Source of the DNA: Pseudomonas sp. R5(2019)
GTDB lineage: Bacteria > Pseudomonadota > Gammaproteobacteria > Pseudomonadales > Pseudomonadaceae
Assembly (NCBI RefSeq): GCF_009905435.1
Contig: NZ_JAAAMT010000014.1
Location: 52,297 to 116,296 of the forward strand
Direction of reading: 5' to 3'
DNA: 64,000 nucleotides
The first letter of the stretch is position 1. The number at the start of each line of letters is the position of its first letter. This document shows, one piece after another, positions 44,122 to 54,785 of the stretch. Under the pieces are notes generated by a model, which saw only the letters and a program-made list of their open reading frames with translations, did not search any database and had not been told where the DNA came from. Position numbers and translations under genes: made by a program.

Positions 44122-44937
44122 TTAGCGCTTGAGCGAAGCCGGCAGGTGCGGCTGGATGGCCGTCAGTACTGCCTTGAAGCACTTGGTGTTGCCGGCAACG
44201 ATATGGCCTTTTTCAAGGAATTCGTGGCCACCGGTGAAGTCACTGACCAGGCCGCCTGCTTCCTGGATCAGCAGGGCGCCTGCTGCCATGTCCCACTCCG
44301 ACAGGCCCGATTCCCAGAACGCATCGAAACGACCGGCGGCCACATAGGCCAGGTCGAGGCTGGCAGCGCCAGCGCGGCGGATGCCGGCAGTCTGGCCAAC
44401 CAGGGCGCGGAACATGCCCAGGTAGTTGTCCAGGTTGTCCATCTGGTTGTCGCGGAACGGGAAGCCGGTACCCAGCAGGGCGCCTTCCAGGCTCTTGCGT
44501 GGGCTGACGCGTAGACGGCGACCGTTCAGTGCGGCGCCACGGCCACGGCTGGCGGTGAACTCTTCCTGGCGAACCGGATCCAGAACCACGGCGTGCTCGA
44601 GGCGGCCGCGGTATTTGCAGGCGATGCTGACCGCGAAGTGCGGAACGCCACGCAGGAAGTTGGTGGTGCCATCGAGCGGGTCGATGATCCACAGGTAATC
44701 TTCGCCTTCACCGCTGCCTGCATGCAGGCCGGTTTCTTCGCCGTAGATGCCGTGGTTCGGGTAGGCCTTGCGCAGCGCCTTGATGATGCACTCTTCGGCT
44801 GCACGATCAACTTCGGAGACGTAATCCTTCGCGTCTTTTTCGTCAACCTTGATGCTATCCAGGCGCTCGATGGAGCGGAAAATCAATTCACTGGCGCTGC
44901 GGGCGGCGCGCAGCGCGATATTCAGCATGGGCTGCAT
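44122..44937 (-). CDS. suhB: inositol-1-monophosphatase / Nus factor SuhB
   Basis: A 271-aa Mg-dependent phosphatase. Metal-binding motifs: GIYGEETG (Glu), WIIDPLDGTTNFLRG (DPLDGTT) and LSEWDMAAGALLIQEAGG. SuhB also binds RNA polymerase and aids rRNA antitermination in Gammaproteobacteria, and in Pseudomonas it influences virulence-type regulation. The start at 44937 (MQPMLNIALRAARSA) fits the family; the open frame to 45435 overlaps trmJ on the other strand. Divergent from trmJ. Confidence 0.95.
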   Translation of the reverse strand: MQPMLNIALRAARSASELIFRSIERLDSIKVDEKDAKDYVSEVDRAAEECIIKALRKAYPNHGIYGEETGLHAGSGEGEDYLWIIDPLDGTTNFLRGVPHFAVSIACKYRGRLEHAVVLDPVRQEEFTASRGRGAALNGRRLRVSPRKSLEGALLGTGFPFRDNQMDNLDNYLGMFRALVGQTAGIRRAGAASLDLAYVAAGRFDAFWESGLSEWDMAAGALLIQEAGGLVSDFTGGHEFLEKGHIVAGNTKCFKAVLTAIQPHLPASLKR

Positions 44938-45081
44938 GGACGTTTCACCTGGGTCGTTAAAGAAAGCCGAACATTCTATCAGAAAACTTTGAGACAAGAA
45001 GGGCGACATTCGCTTTCGTAGCGTAAAGCGGGTCTGTTCTGTAAGATTTCCTCCCCAAACTCCTGTCTGAGAGCGCTGGTA

Positions 45082-45855
45082 GTGCTGCAAAATATTCGTG
45101 TTGTCCTGGTCAATACCAGCCACCCCGGTAATATCGGCGGAGCTGCGCGTGCCATGAAAAACATGGGGTTGTCGCGGCTGGTGCTGGTTGACCCGCTGTC
45201 CTTTCCCCACCATGAAGCCAGTGCTCGCGCCTCCGGTGCCGACGATGTGCTGGCGGGCGCCCAAGTGGTCGCCACCCTCGAAGAAGCGCTGGTGGGCTGC
45301 AGTGTCGTGCTCGGCACCAGTGCCCGCGACCGGCGCATTCCCTGGCCGCTGCTCGATCCGCGCGAATGCGGTACCAGGGTCGTCGAGCAGGTCGGCGAGG
45401 GTGCCGAGGTGGCGCTGGTGTTCGGTCGTGAGCATTCAGGGTTGACCAACGACGAGCTGCAGCGATGTCATTTTCACGTGCATATACCGTCGAATCCCGA
45501 CTTCAGTTCGCTGAACCTTGGGGCTGCCGTGCAGGTGCTGGCGTACGAAGTGCGCATGGCCTGGCTGGCGGCACAAGGGCAGCCGACCAAGGTCGAGAAG
45601 GTTGAAGTGGCGTCGGTTCGCAGTGAAGAACTGGCGACGATGGACGAGTTGGAGCGGTTCTACGAGCATCTGGAAAAGACCCTGGTCGATATCCGTTTTC
45701 TCGACCCGGAGAATCCTCGGCACTTGATGTCGCGCCTGCGGCGTCTGTTTGCGCGTAGTTCGGTCAATCGTTCGGAAATGAATATTTTGCGCGGCATCCT
45801 TACCGAGACCCAGAAAATGGCCCGGGGCGAGCCGCATAAGCGCAAGGATCAGTGA
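45082..45855 (+). CDS. trmJ: tRNA (Cm32/Um32) 2'-O-methyltransferase TrmJ
   Basis: A 257-aa SPOUT-fold methyltransferase. GTG start; [20 protein letters not shown] is the N-terminal signature, and the SAM-binding knot contains [16 protein letters not shown] and [20 protein letters not shown]. The C-terminal helix bundle is TrmJ-specific. Its stop overlaps the start of cysE by one base (TGATG), so the two are coupled. Confidence 0.95.
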   Translation: MLQNIRVVLVNTSHPGNIGGAARAMKNMGLSRLVLVDPLSFPHHEASARASGADDVLAGAQVVATLEEALVGCSVVLGTSARDRRIPWPLLDPRECGTRVVEQVGEGAEVALVFGREHSGLTNDELQRCHFHVHIPSNPDFSSLNLGAAVQVLAYEVRMAWLAAQGQPTKVEKVEVASVRSEELATMDELERFYEHLEKTLVDIRFLDPENPRHLMSRLRRLFARSSVNRSEMNILRGILTETQKMARGEPHKRKDQ

Positions 45856-46637
45856 TGTTCGAACGTCTTCGTGAAGATATCCAGAGTGTGTTCCACCGTG
45901 ACCCGGCTGCTCGCAATACCTTCGAGGTGTTGACCTGCTACCCCGGCATGCACGCCATCTGGCTGCATCGCGGATCGCATGCCTTGTGGCAGATGGGCTG
46001 GAAATGGCCGGCGCGGGTGATCTCCAATTTCGGTCGCTGGCTGACCGGTATCGAGATTCACCCGGGGGCCAAGGTCGGGCGGCGCTTCTTTATCGACCAT
46101 GGCATGGGCATAGTCATCGGCGAAACCGCCGAAATCGGTGATGACGTCACGCTGTACCAGGGCGTGACCCTGGGCGGTACCAGTTGGAATAAAGGCAAGC
46201 GTCACCCGACGCTGGAAGACGGCGTGGTCGTCGGCGCCGGTGCTAAAGTGCTGGGTCCGTTCACGGTCGGCGCGGGCGCCAAGATCGGCTCCAACGCGGT
46301 GGTCACCAAAGCGGTACCCGCGGGTGCAACGGCGGTGGGGATTCCTGGTCGCATCATCATGAAGGCAGATGACGAACAGGAGGCCAAGCGCAAGGCCATG
46401 GCCGAGAAGATTGGTTTTGATGCCTACGGCGTCAGCGGCGACATGCCTGACCCGGTTGCACGCGCCATTGGCCAGCTGCTGGACCACTTGCATGCCGTCG
46501 ATGGTCGTCTGGAAGACATGTGCGGCGCGCTGACCAGGATGGGCAGTGACTACTGCGCCAAAGAGCTGCCGGCCCTGCGTGATGAAGACTTCGCTGAGGT
46601 CAAGGGTGAGGGCTGCGACGATCGTCGAGCCGGTTGA
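45855..46637 (+). CDS. cysE: serine O-acetyltransferase
   Basis: 260 aa. It makes O-acetylserine from serine and acetyl-CoA, the first step of cysteine synthesis. N-terminal helical domain ([20 protein letters not shown]), then a left-handed beta-helix of hexapeptide repeats ([36 protein letters not shown]) with the catalytic His residues. Supplying cysteine, it fits beside the isc operon, whose desulfurase IscS consumes it. Confidence 0.95.
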   Translation: MFERLREDIQSVFHRDPAARNTFEVLTCYPGMHAIWLHRGSHALWQMGWKWPARVISNFGRWLTGIEIHPGAKVGRRFFIDHGMGIVIGETAEIGDDVTLYQGVTLGGTSWNKGKRHPTLEDGVVVGAGAKVLGPFTVGAGAKIGSNAVVTKAVPAGATAVGIPGRIIMKADDEQEAKRKAMAEKIGFDAYGVSGDMPDPVARAIGQLLDHLHAVDGRLEDMCGALTRMGSDYCAKELPALRDEDFAEVKGEGCDDRRAG

Positions 46638-46700
46638 CAAAATCGGGGCGTGTGCTTATGCATCGTCTTTGCTATGATGCCGCCGCTCTTTTTGCGCCTA

Positions 46701-46758
46701 ATTCCCGAGTGATTTGCTAGGTCTTAAAGTTGACTTAAATACTCGGGAATAGCATACT
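46701..46758 (+). promoter_or_regulatory. iscR promoter with IscR type 1-like sites
   Basis: -35 TTGACT at 46730 and -10 CATACT at 46753 with 17-bp spacing. The stretch TTGACTTAAATACTCGGGAA over the core promoter closely resembles IscR type 1 sites of enterobacteria. A perfect 10-bp inverted repeat, ATTCCCGAGT (46701-46710) and ACTCGGGAAT (46741-46750), indicates a second, opposed half-site upstream. [2Fe-2S]-IscR binding here would repress the operon. Confidence 0.8.
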
Positions 46759-46789
46759 CGCCCCATTCCGAAACTCCGTGGTACTAGCC

Positions 46790-47281
46790 ATGCGACTGAC
46801 TACAAAAGGCCGATACGCCGTGACTGCCATGCTTGACCTGGCGTTGCACGCGCAGCATGGGCCGGTGTCTCTGGCCGACATTTCCGAGCGCCAAGGCATT
46901 TCCCTGTCCTACCTTGAACAGCTCTTCGCCAAGCTGCGTCGCGGCAACCTGGTTTCCAGTGTCCGTGGGCCCGGTGGTGGCTATCAGCTGTCGCGCAAGA
47001 TGGACGGCATTCAGGTCGCTCAGGTGATCGACGCCGTCAACGAGTCGGTTGATGCCACTCGTTGCCAGGGATTGGGTGACTGCCATCAAGGCGACACTTG
47101 CCTGACCCACCACTTGTGGTGCGATCTCAGCCAGCAAATCCACGAATTTCTGAGCGGTATCAGCCTGGCTGATCTTGTAACCCGCCGTGAGGTGCAAGAA
47201 GTCGCCCAGCGCCAAGACCTGCGCCGCAGTTCTGGCAGGACGCCGCATCTTGAAAAGATTGAAACGTCCGCCGTCGAATGA
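46790..47281 (+). CDS. iscR: Fe-S cluster assembly transcription factor IscR
   Basis: A 163-aa Rrf2-family regulator. Winged helix [20 protein letters not shown] ... [20 protein letters not shown]. The [2Fe-2S] ligands are three Cys in [15 protein letters not shown] and the His in THHLW. It represses isc when Fe-S clusters are plentiful. ATG 46790 is used; an in-frame GTG at 46778 is within the promoter-proximal leader. First gene of the iscRSUA-hscBA-fdx-iscX operon. Confidence 0.97.
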   Translation: MRLTTKGRYAVTAMLDLALHAQHGPVSLADISERQGISLSYLEQLFAKLRRGNLVSSVRGPGGGYQLSRKMDGIQVAQVIDAVNESVDATRCQGLGDCHQGDTCLTHHLWCDLSQQIHEFLSGISLADLVTRREVQEVAQRQDLRRSSGRTPHLEKIETSAVE

Positions 47282-47324
47282 CCGCCACAGAGCGCACGAC
47301 GCGCCAGCCTGATAGGAGATATTC

Positions 47325-48539
47325 ATGAAGTTGCCGATTTACCTCGATTACTCCGCGACCACCCCGGTTGACCCGCGTGTCGCGCAAAAGATGAGCGAAT
47401 GCCTGCTGGTTGACGGGAACTTCGGTAACCCGGCGTCGCGCTCTCACGTGTTCGGCTGGAAAGCCGAAGAGTCGGTCGAGAATGCCCGCCGCCAAGTCGC
47501 CGACCTGGTCAATGCCGACCCGCGCGAAATCGTCTGGACCTCCGGTGCCACCGAGTCCGACAACCTGGCCATCAAGGGCGTTGCGCACTTCTATGGCACC
47601 AAGGGCAAGCACCTGATCACCTCCAAGATCGAGCACAAGGCGGTCCTGGATACCACGCGCCAACTGGAGCGTGAAGGTTTCGAAGTCACCTACATCGAGC
47701 CAGGTTCAGATGGCCTGATCACTCCGGCCATGGTCGAAGCGGCACTGCGTGATGACACCATCCTGGTCTCGGTCATGCATGTGAACAACGAAATCGGCAC
47801 CATCAACGACATCGCTGCCATCGGCGAACTGACCCGCTCGCGCGGCATCCTGTTCCACGTCGATGCCGCTCAGTCCACTGGCAAGGTCGAGATCGACCTG
47901 CAGAAACTGAAAGTCGACCTGATGTCCTTCTCTGCCCACAAAACCTACGGCCCTAAAGGCATCGGCGCGCTGTACGTCAGCCGCAAGCCTCGCGTGCGCC
48001 TGGAAGCGACCATGCACGGTGGCGGTCACGAGCGCGGCATGCGTTCGGGCACCCTGGCAACGCACCAGATCGTCGGCATGGGTGAAGCCTTCGCCATTGC
48101 CAAGGAAGAAATGGCCAGCGAAAACGCGCGCATCAAGGCCCTGGGCGACCGCTTCTTCAAGCAGGTCCAAGGCCTGGAAGAGCTGTACGTCAACGGCAGC
48201 ATGACCTCGCGCGTTCCGCACAACCTGAACCTGAGCTTCAACTACGTTGAAGGCGAGTCGCTGATCATGGCTCTCAAGGACCTGGCGGTTTCGTCCGGTT
48301 CGGCCTGTACCTCCGCTTCGCTGGAGCCGTCCTATGTCCTGCGCGCCCTGGGCCGCAACGACGAGTTGGCGCACAGCTCGATTCGCTTTACCTTCGGCCG
48401 CTTCAGCACCGAAGAAGAAATTGACTACGCCGCACAGAAAGTCTGTGAGGCAGTGACCAAGCTGCGCGAGTTGTCGCCGCTGTGGGATATGTTCAAAGAC
48501 GGCGTCGACATCTCCAAGATCGAGTGGGCTGCGCACTAA
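47325..48539 (+). CDS. iscS: cysteine desulfurase IscS
   Basis: A 404-aa PLP enzyme taking sulphur from cysteine to a persulphide for Fe-S cluster and tRNA thiolation. N-terminus [20 protein letters not shown]; the PLP lysine is in [19 protein letters not shown]; the catalytic Cys loop [20 protein letters not shown] is intact. 43 bp after iscR with a ribosome site AGGAGA. Confidence 0.98.
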   Translation: MKLPIYLDYSATTPVDPRVAQKMSECLLVDGNFGNPASRSHVFGWKAEESVENARRQVADLVNADPREIVWTSGATESDNLAIKGVAHFYGTKGKHLITSKIEHKAVLDTTRQLEREGFEVTYIEPGSDGLITPAMVEAALRDDTILVSVMHVNNEIGTINDIAAIGELTRSRGILFHVDAAQSTGKVEIDLQKLKVDLMSFSAHKTYGPKGIGALYVSRKPRVRLEATMHGGGHERGMRSGTLATHQIVGMGEAFAIAKEEMASENARIKALGDRFFKQVQGLEELYVNGSMTSRVPHNLNLSFNYVEGESLIMALKDLAVSSGSACTSASLEPSYVLRALGRNDELAHSSIRFTFGRFSTEEEIDYAAQKVCEAVTKLRELSPLWDMFKDGVDISKIEWAAH

Positions 48540-48585
48540 GTAGCTGCCGGTAAGAGCGGCTCTCTGATGAGGAAGGAATTGCACC

Positions 48586-48972
48586 ATGGCATACAGTGAA
48601 AAGGTCATCGACCACTACGAAAATCCGCGTAACGTCGGCAAGTTGAATGCCGAAGACCCGGATGTTGGCACCGGCATGGTCGGCGCCCCGGCTTGCGGCG
48701 ACGTCATGCGCCTGCAGATCAAGGTCAACGAGCAGGGCGTTATCGAAGACGCCAAGTTCAAGACCTATGGCTGCGGTTCGGCTATCGCTTCCAGCTCCCT
48801 GGCAACCGAATGGATGAAGGGCAAGACGCTGGACGAAGCAGAAACCATCAAGAACACCCAGCTGGCCGAAGAATTGGCCCTGCCGCCGGTGAAAATCCAC
48901 TGCTCGGTTCTCGCCGAAGACGCCATCAAGGCCGCCGTTCGCGATTACAAGCAGAAGAAAGGTTTGCTTTAA
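48586..48972 (+). CDS. iscU: Fe-S cluster scaffold IscU
   Basis: A 128-aa scaffold on which [2Fe-2S] clusters form. MAYSEKVIDHYENPRNVG start; the three cluster Cys are in GAPACGDVM, TYGCGSAIASSSL and KIHCSVLAEDAI; the LPPVK segment recognised by HscA is present. Confidence 0.98.
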   Translation: MAYSEKVIDHYENPRNVGKLNAEDPDVGTGMVGAPACGDVMRLQIKVNEQGVIEDAKFKTYGCGSAIASSSLATEWMKGKTLDEAETIKNTQLAEELALPPVKIHCSVLAEDAIKAAVRDYKQKKGLL

Positions 48973-49000
48973 GTCGCTTGCTTGCAAGTAAGGAGTCTCA

Positions 49001-49324
49001 ATGGCTATCAGCATGACAGAAGCCGCCGCCAGGCACGTGCAGCGCTCCCTGGAGGGGCGTGGCAAGGGTCTCGGTATCCGCTTGGGTGTACGCACCACTG
49101 GCTGCTCCGGGCTCGCTTATGTGCTGGAGTTCGTCGATGAGGCGCAAGCCGAAGACCAGGTGTACGAGAATCACGGCGTCAAAGTGATCATCGACCCCAA
49201 GAGCCTGGTGTACCTCGATGGCACCGAACTGGATTTCGTCAAGGAAGGGTTGAACGAAGGCTTCAAGTTCAACAACCCCAACATGCGCGGTGAATGTGGC
49301 TGCGGCGAAAGCTTCAACGTCTGA
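49001..49324 (+). CDS. iscA: iron-sulphur cluster carrier IscA
   Basis: A 107-aa A-type carrier. Conserved Cys in [14 protein letters not shown] and [29 protein letters not shown] start. It lies 28 bp after iscU and delivers clusters to apoproteins such as [4Fe-4S] enzymes. Confidence 0.97.
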   Translation: MAISMTEAAARHVQRSLEGRGKGLGIRLGVRTTGCSGLAYVLEFVDEAQAEDQVYENHGVKVIIDPKSLVYLDGTELDFVKEGLNEGFKFNNPNMRGECGCGESFNV

Positions 49325-49332
49325 GGCGGCTT

Positions 49333-49854
49333 GTGGGAACTCCTTGTCATTTTGCTTTGTTTGATCTGCAGCCAGGCTTTCGCCTGGATCTGGAGCAGTT
49401 GGCCACGCGCTACCGTGAACTGGCGCGCGAGGTCCACCCTGATCGATTCGCTGATGCGTCAGAGCGCGAACAGCGCGTTGCGCTGGAGCGTTCGGCTGGC
49501 CTGAACGAGGCCTACCAGACGCTCAAGAGCCCGCCCAAGCGGGCGCGATATCTGCTGTCGATCAGCGGGCATGAAGTGCCCCGGGAAGTCACCGTTCACG
49601 ATCCCGAGTTTCTTTTGCAGCAGATGCAATGGCGCGAAGAACTCGAGGATCTGCAGGACGCTGGCGATCTGGACGGCATTGCTCCGTTCAAGCGGCGCCT
49701 GAAGACGGCGCAGGACGATCTGAACGAAAGCTTCGCAGCTTGCTGGAATAATGCAACGCAACGCGAGCAGGCCGAGCGCCTGATGCGGCGCATGCAGTTT
49801 CTTGACAAGCTCTCCTACGAAGTGCGCCAGTTAGAAGAGCGCCTCGACGATTAA
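49333..49854 (+). CDS. hscB: Fe-S assembly co-chaperone HscB
   Basis: A 173-aa J-protein that loads IscU onto HscA. J-domain with the HPD motif in [20 protein letters not shown], then the C-terminal three-helix domain ([20 protein letters not shown]). GTG 49333 ([19 protein letters not shown]) is the start matching relatives, with a GAGG-type ribosome site just after the iscA stop. The open frame to 49294 overlaps iscA and is rejected. Confidence 0.95.
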   Translation: MGTPCHFALFDLQPGFRLDLEQLATRYRELAREVHPDRFADASEREQRVALERSAGLNEAYQTLKSPPKRARYLLSISGHEVPREVTVHDPEFLLQQMQWREELEDLQDAGDLDGIAPFKRRLKTAQDDLNESFAACWNNATQREQAERLMRRMQFLDKLSYEVRQLEERLDD

Positions 49855-49897
49855 CCCAGTGCCGCCGCGCGCGGCACGCCGGATACCCTGATAAGCA

Positions 49898-51760
49898 ATG
49901 GCCCTACTGCAGATCGCCGAACCCGGCCAAAGTCCCCAGCCTCACCAGCGCCGTCTGGCGGTCGGGATCGACTTGGGTACAACCAATTCGCTGGTCGCTG
50001 CCCTGCGCAGCGGCATCAGTGAGCCTCTTGCCGATGCCGATGGGCAGGTCATCCTGCCGTCGGCCGTGCGCTATCACGCGGACCGTATCGATGTTGGCCA
50101 GTCGGCCAAGGCGACGGCTTCCACCGACCCGTTCAACACCGTACTTTCGGTCAAGCGCCTGATGGGTCGTGGCCTGGAGGACGTCAAGCAATTGGGCGAA
50201 CAGCTGCCCTATCGCTTCGTCGACGGTGAATCGCACATGCCGTTCATCGACACAGTGCAGGGGGCGAAAAGCCCGGTCGAAGTCTCGGCTGACATTCTCA
50301 AGGTGTTGCGTCAGCGTGCCGAGGCCACTTTGGGTGGCGAGTTGGTGGGGGCGGTCATCACGGTGCCGGCCTATTTCGATGACGCTCAGCGCCAGGCCAC
50401 CAAGGACGCTGCGCGCCTGGCAGGCTTGAACGTGCTGCGCCTTCTGAACGAGCCGACCGCTGCGGCAGTGGCCTACGGTCTGGATCAGAACGCCGAGGGC
50501 CTGGTTGCCATCTACGACCTGGGCGGTGGCACCTTCGATATTTCCATTCTGCGCCTGACCGGCGGTGTCTTCGAGGTATTGGCCACTGGCGGCGACAGCG
50601 CCCTGGGCGGCGATGACTTTGACCACGCGATCGCGACCTGGATTGTCGAGCAGGCGGGCCTGTCCTCCGATCTCGACCCGGGCACCCAGCGCGAGCTGCT
50701 GCAAACCGCCTGCGCGGCCAAGGAAGCACTGACCGCCGCAGAGGTTGTGGAAGTGGTTCACGGCGCCTGGCGCGCCGAACTGACCCGTGAGGCCTTCAAT
50801 GCGCTGATCGCACCGATGGTTTCCCGCAGTCTCAAGGCCTGCCGTCGCGCCGTGCGTGATGGTGGCATCGAGATCGACGAAATCGGTGCGGTGGTCATGG
50901 TCGGTGGTTCGACCCGCGTACCGCGGGTTCGCGATGCGGTCGCCGAGCTGTTTGGTCGCCAGCCGTTGACCGAGATCGACCCGGATCAAGTCGTCGCCAT
51001 TGGTGCTGCCATTCAGGCTGATACCCTGGCCGGCAACAAGCGTGACGGTGACGAGCTGTTGCTGCTGGACGTGATTCCCCTGTCCCTGGGCCTGGAAACC
51101 ATGGGTGGCCTGATGGAGAAGGTGATCCCGCGCAATACCACGATCCCGGTGGCGCGCGCTCAGGAATTCACCACCTATAAAGACGGCCAGTCGGCCATGA
51201 TGATTCACGTGTTGCAGGGCGAGCGCGAGCTGATCAGCGACTGCCGCTCCCTGGCGCGTTTCGAATTGCGTGGTATTCCGGCCATGGTTGCCGGTGCGGC
51301 GAAAATCCGCGTGACTTTCCAGGTCGACGCCGATGGCCTGCTCAGCGTGTCCGCCCGCGAGCTGGGTTCGGGCGTCGAATCGAGCATTCAGGTCAAGCCG
51401 TCCTACGGCCTGACCGACGGTGAGATTACCCGGATGCTCAAGGACTCCTTCGAATATGCAGGCCGCGACAAGGTGGCGCGCCAATTGCGCGAGCACCAGG
51501 TCGATGCCGAGCGCCTGCTCGAAGCGGTGCAGGGCGCCCTGGAAGCCGACGGCGAGCGCTTGCTCGATGTCGACGAGCGTCTGGCGATCGAGCACCAAAT
51601 GCAAGAATTGCGTGATTTGATCAGCGGTACCGATGGCGCGGCCATCGAACAGCAGACCCGGCGTCTGTCGCAAGTGACCGATGCCTTTGCCGCCCGCCGC
51701 CTTGATTCGACGGTGAAAGCCGCACTGGCCGGGCGCAACCTGAATGAGATTGAGGAATAA
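49898..51760 (+). CDS. hscA: Fe-S assembly chaperone HscA (Hsp70 family)
   Basis: 620 aa. N-terminal ATPase with [32 protein letters not shown] and [17 protein letters not shown]; substrate domain from ~400; helical lid at the C-terminus. It drives cluster release from IscU. The preceding 17 residues ([18 protein letters not shown]) are the usual HscA extension. Confidence 0.97.
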   Translation: MALLQIAEPGQSPQPHQRRLAVGIDLGTTNSLVAALRSGISEPLADADGQVILPSAVRYHADRIDVGQSAKATASTDPFNTVLSVKRLMGRGLEDVKQLGEQLPYRFVDGESHMPFIDTVQGAKSPVEVSADILKVLRQRAEATLGGELVGAVITVPAYFDDAQRQATKDAARLAGLNVLRLLNEPTAAAVAYGLDQNAEGLVAIYDLGGGTFDISILRLTGGVFEVLATGGDSALGGDDFDHAIATWIVEQAGLSSDLDPGTQRELLQTACAAKEALTAAEVVEVVHGAWRAELTREAFNALIAPMVSRSLKACRRAVRDGGIEIDEIGAVVMVGGSTRVPRVRDAVAELFGRQPLTEIDPDQVVAIGAAIQADTLAGNKRDGDELLLLDVIPLSLGLETMGGLMEKVIPRNTTIPVARAQEFTTYKDGQSAMMIHVLQGERELISDCRSLARFELRGIPAMVAGAAKIRVTFQVDADGLLSVSARELGSGVESSIQVKPSYGLTDGEITRMLKDSFEYAGRDKVARQLREHQVDAERLLEAVQGALEADGERLLDVDERLAIEHQMQELRDLISGTDGAAIEQQTRRLSQVTDAFAARRLDSTVKAALAGRNLNEIEE

Positions 51761-51762
51761 CG

Positions 51763-52104
51763 ATGCCGCAGGTGATTTTTCTGCCTCACGAGAGGTTTTG
51801 CCCGGAGGGTATGGTTGTGGAGGCTGAGGCCGGTATCTCCATTCTCGAGCTGGCCCATGAACACCATATCGAGATGGAAAGTGCCTGCGGTGGCGTCTGT
51901 GCGTGCACCACGTGTCATTGCATCATTCGTGAAGGCTTTGGCTCGCTGGAAGAAGCCGATGAGCTGGAAGAGGACTATCTCGACAAGGCCTGGGGCCTTG
52001 AGGCGCAATCGCGCCTGGCCTGCCAGGCCAAGGTCGGCACGGAAGACCTGACCGTCGAAATTCCGAAATACTCGCTCAACCATGCCGCCGAAGCGCCGCA
52101 CTGA
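51763..52104 (+). CDS. fdx: ISC-type [2Fe-2S] ferredoxin
   Basis: 113 aa. Cluster ligands in ESACGGVCACTTCHCII (C-x5-C-x2-C type) and RLACQAKV. Adrenodoxin-like fold; supplies electrons for cluster assembly. It starts 2 bp after hscA. Confidence 0.97.
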   Translation: MPQVIFLPHERFCPEGMVVEAEAGISILELAHEHHIEMESACGGVCACTTCHCIIREGFGSLEEADELEEDYLDKAWGLEAQSRLACQAKVGTEDLTVEIPKYSLNHAAEAPH

Positions 52105-52119
52105 TCCAAGGGAGCTGTC

Positions 52120-52320
52120 ATGAGTCTGAAGTGGACTGATGTACTGGAAATCGCGATCCAGCTGGCTGAATCCAAGCCGGATGTTGATCCAATGTCGGTC
52201 AATTTCGTCGATCTGCGTAAGTGGGTCATGGAATTGCCCGAGTTTGACGATAAGCCTGATCACTGCGGCGAAAAGATTCTGGAGGCCATTCAGGCCCACT
52301 GGATCGAAGAGCGCGACTGA
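52120..52320 (+). CDS. iscX: Fe-S assembly protein IscX
   Basis: 66 aa, MSLKWTDVLEIAIQLAESKP and VDLRKWVMELPEFDD typical of the IscX/YfhJ family, a small acidic protein that binds IscS and iron. Last gene of the isc operon. Confidence 0.96.
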   Translation: MSLKWTDVLEIAIQLAESKPDVDPMSVNFVDLRKWVMELPEFDDKPDHCGEKILEAIQAHWIEERD

Positions 52321-52349
52321 CGCACGCCGCAGGTTAGGCAATACCCAAG

Positions 52350-52380
52350 AACCCGCGTATAATTCGCGGGTTTAATTTTT
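52350..52380 (+). terminator. terminator of the isc operon
   Basis: AACCCGCG-TATAATT-CGCGGGTT stem followed by TAATTTTT. The loop carries a TATAAT, which may also serve the ndk promoter. Confidence 0.8.
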
Positions 52381-52410
52381 CGCTTCACTTACTGTTTCTG
52401 GAGTTACACC

Positions 52411-52836
52411 ATGGCTGTTCAACGTACTTTCTCGATCATCAAGCCTGACGCCGTTGCCAAGAACGTGATCGGCAAGATCACCACTCGTTTCGAAGAAGCT
52501 GGCCTGAAAATCGTTGCTTCGAAAATCAAGCAACTGTCCAAAGCCGAAGCCGAAGGCTTCTACGCTGAGCACAGCGCTCGTGGCTTCTTCGGCGACCTGG
52601 TTGCCTTCATGACTTCCGGTCCAGTCGTTGTCCAGGTTCTGGAAGGCGAGAACGCTATCGCTCTGAACCGTGAGCTGATGGGCGCTACCAACCCTAAAGA
52701 AGCTGCTGCCGGCACCATCCGTGCTGACTTCGCCGAGTCCATCGACGCCAACGCCGTTCACGGTTCGGACTCCGAAGCCGCTGCTGCTCGCGAAATCGCT
52801 TACTTCTTCGCAGCTACCGAGGTAACCACTCGCTAA
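52411..52836 (+). CDS. ndk: nucleoside diphosphate kinase
   Basis: A 141-aa enzyme equilibrating nucleoside di- and triphosphates. [15 protein letters not shown] start; the phosphorylated His lies in [22 protein letters not shown] and [17 protein letters not shown] are typical. Strong codon bias, as expected for an abundant protein. Confidence 0.98.
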   Translation: MAVQRTFSIIKPDAVAKNVIGKITTRFEEAGLKIVASKIKQLSKAEAEGFYAEHSARGFFGDLVAFMTSGPVVVQVLEGENAIALNRELMGATNPKEAAAGTIRADFAESIDANAVHGSDSEAAAAREIAYFFAATEVTTR

Positions 52837-52864
52837 GCGAAAGCTTGTGAGTGAGGGTGAATCC

Positions 52865-54013
52865 ATGACGACATCGACTGGCAAAATCAACCTGTTGGGG
52901 CTTACCCAGCCGGAAATGGAACAATTCTTCGACTCAATCGGGGAGAAGCGCTTCCGTGCCGGTCAGGTAATGAAATGGATTCACCACTTTGGCGTCGATG
53001 ATTTCGACGCCATGACGAACGTCGGCAAGGCCCTGCGCGAAAAGCTCAAGGCTGTTGCCGAGGTCCGTGGTCCTGAAGTGGTCAGCGAGGACATCTCCAC
53101 CGACGGCACCCGTAAATGGGTGGTGCGTGTGGCGTCCGGCAGCTGCGTCGAGACCGTGTACATTCCCCAGGGCAAACGTGGCACCTTGTGCGTTTCGTCC
53201 CAGGCAGGCTGTGCCCTGGACTGCAGTTTCTGCTCCACCGGCAAGCAAGGATTCAACAGCAACCTCACCGCCGCCGAAGTCATCGGCCAGGTGTGGATTG
53301 CCAACAAGTCGTTCGGCAGCGTACCGGCCACCATCGACCGTGCCATCACCAACGTGGTGATGATGGGCATGGGCGAGCCACTGCTGAACTTCGACAACGT
53401 CATCGCCGCCATGCGGCTGATGATGGACGACCTGGGCTATGGCATCTCCAAACGCCGGGTCACCCTGTCGACCTCCGGCGTCGTGCCGATGATCGACGTG
53501 CTCGCCGATCATATCGACGTCTCCCTGGCCCTGTCGCTGCATGCACCCAACGATGCATTGCGTAACCAGCTGGTGCCGATCAACAAGAAATATCCACTCA
53601 AGATGTTGCTGGAGTCGTGCCAGCGCTACATGTCCCAACTGGGCGAGAAGCGCGTGCTGACCATCGAGTACACCTTGCTCAAGGACGTCAACGACAAGCT
53701 CGAACACGCGGTGGAGATGGTCGAACTGCTCAAGAACGTGCCTTGCAAGATCAACCTGATCCCCTTCAACCCGTTCCCGCATTCGGGTTACGAGCGGCCG
53801 AGCAACAATGCCATTCGTCGCTTCCAGGATCACTTGCATCATGCAGGCTTCAATGTCACGGTGCGTACCACCCGCGGTGAAGACATCGACGCCGCCTGTG
53901 GTCAATTGGTAGGGCAGGTGATGGACCGCACCCGCCGCAGCGAGCGTTACATTGCCGTTCGTCAGCTCAATGCTGATGGCGATGTGGCGCAGAGCGCTAC
54001 GGACCGTAGCTAA
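52865..54013 (+). CDS. rlmN: dual-specificity 23S rRNA/tRNA adenine C2-methyltransferase RlmN
   Basis: A 382-aa radical-SAM enzyme methylating A2503 of 23S rRNA and A37 of some tRNAs. The CxxxCxxC cluster motif is in [18 protein letters not shown], with the methyl-carrier Cys near the C-terminus (DIDAACGQL) and [15 protein letters not shown] 52865 with GAGGGTG upstream; the in-frame start at 52847 is less suited. 28 bp after ndk. Confidence 0.97.
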   Translation: MTTSTGKINLLGLTQPEMEQFFDSIGEKRFRAGQVMKWIHHFGVDDFDAMTNVGKALREKLKAVAEVRGPEVVSEDISTDGTRKWVVRVASGSCVETVYIPQGKRGTLCVSSQAGCALDCSFCSTGKQGFNSNLTAAEVIGQVWIANKSFGSVPATIDRAITNVVMMGMGEPLLNFDNVIAAMRLMMDDLGYGISKRRVTLSTSGVVPMIDVLADHIDVSLALSLHAPNDALRNQLVPINKKYPLKMLLESCQRYMSQLGEKRVLTIEYTLLKDVNDKLEHAVEMVELLKNVPCKINLIPFNPFPHSGYERPSNNAIRRFQDHLHHAGFNVTVRTTRGEDIDAACGQLVGQVMDRTRRSERYIAVRQLNADGDVAQSATDRS

Positions 54014-54026
54014 AGAGAGGATCTCC

Positions 54027-54785
54027 ATGACCCTGCGCGCAGCGCTGCTGATGGTGTTGGTTTCCACGCTTGCAGGTTGTGTTTCCACCGGGAATGTAAA
54101 CCCGATGGAGACCGGCAAGGGCCGCGACGAAGCGCGCCAGGCTTATGTGCAGCTGGGGCTTGGGTATCTGCAGCAGGGTCTGACCGAACGCGCCAAGATA
54201 CCCTTGAAAAAAGCGCTCGAGCTGGACAGCGGCGACGCCGATGCCAACGCGGCATTGGCGTTGGTGTTTCAGACCGAACTGGAACCGGAACTGGCCACCG
54301 AGCATTATCGCAAGGCACTGGCTGCACGGCCGAACGATGCGCGTATCCTGAACAATTACGGCAGCTTCCTGTACAAGCAAAAACAGTACAAAGAGGCCGC
54401 TGCCCTGTTTCAAAAGGCCGCTGCGGACAACCTCTACCCCGAGCGTTCGCGTGTGTTTGAAAACCTGGGGGTGACGGCGTTGATGCTGGGCGAGCGTGAA
54501 GAGGCCCGGCAACAGCTGGAAAAGGCCCTGCGCCTGAACCGTCAGCAACCCCGGGCGTTGCTGGCACTGGCGCAGTTGTCATATGAAGACAAGCACTACG
54601 TGCCGGCCCGCGACCTGTACACCCGTTATAAACAGTTGAGTGAACAGAACGCCCGTAGCCTGCTCTTGGGTATACGCCTGGCAAATGTGTTCGATGACCG
54701 GAACAAGGCCGCCAGTTACGGCCTGCAACTAAAAAGACTCTATCCCGGTACGCCGGAATATCAGCAATACCTGTCGGAGCAATGA
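54027..54785 (+). CDS. pilF: type IV pilus biogenesis pilotin PilF/PilW
   Basis: A 252-aa outer-membrane lipoprotein (LVSTLAGC lipobox, Cys ~18) made of six or so TPR repeats (AYVQLGLGYLQQGLTERAKI; DARILNNYGSFLYKQKQYKE). It places the PilQ secretin in the outer membrane. ATG 54027 with AGAGAGG upstream. It lies between rlmN and the RodZ-like gene as in other pseudomonads, and overlaps the latter by 4 bp. Confidence 0.93.
   Translation: MTLRAALLMVLVSTLAGCVSTGNVNPMETGKGRDEARQAYVQLGLGYLQQGLTERAKIPLKKALELDSGDADANAALALVFQTELEPELATEHYRKALAARPNDARILNNYGSFLYKQKQYKEAAALFQKAAADNLYPERSRVFENLGVTALMLGEREEARQQLEKALRLNRQQPRALLALAQLSYEDKHYVPARDLYTRYKQLSEQNARSLLLGIRLANVFDDRNKAASYGLQLKRLYPGTPEYQQYLSEQ

Noticed and set aside
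49904..51673. 589-codon frame antisense to hscA (and similar frames antisense to secD, tgt, suhB, rlmN)
   Set aside because: Same explanation: mirror frames of strongly biased genes, with His/Gln/Arg-rich translations.
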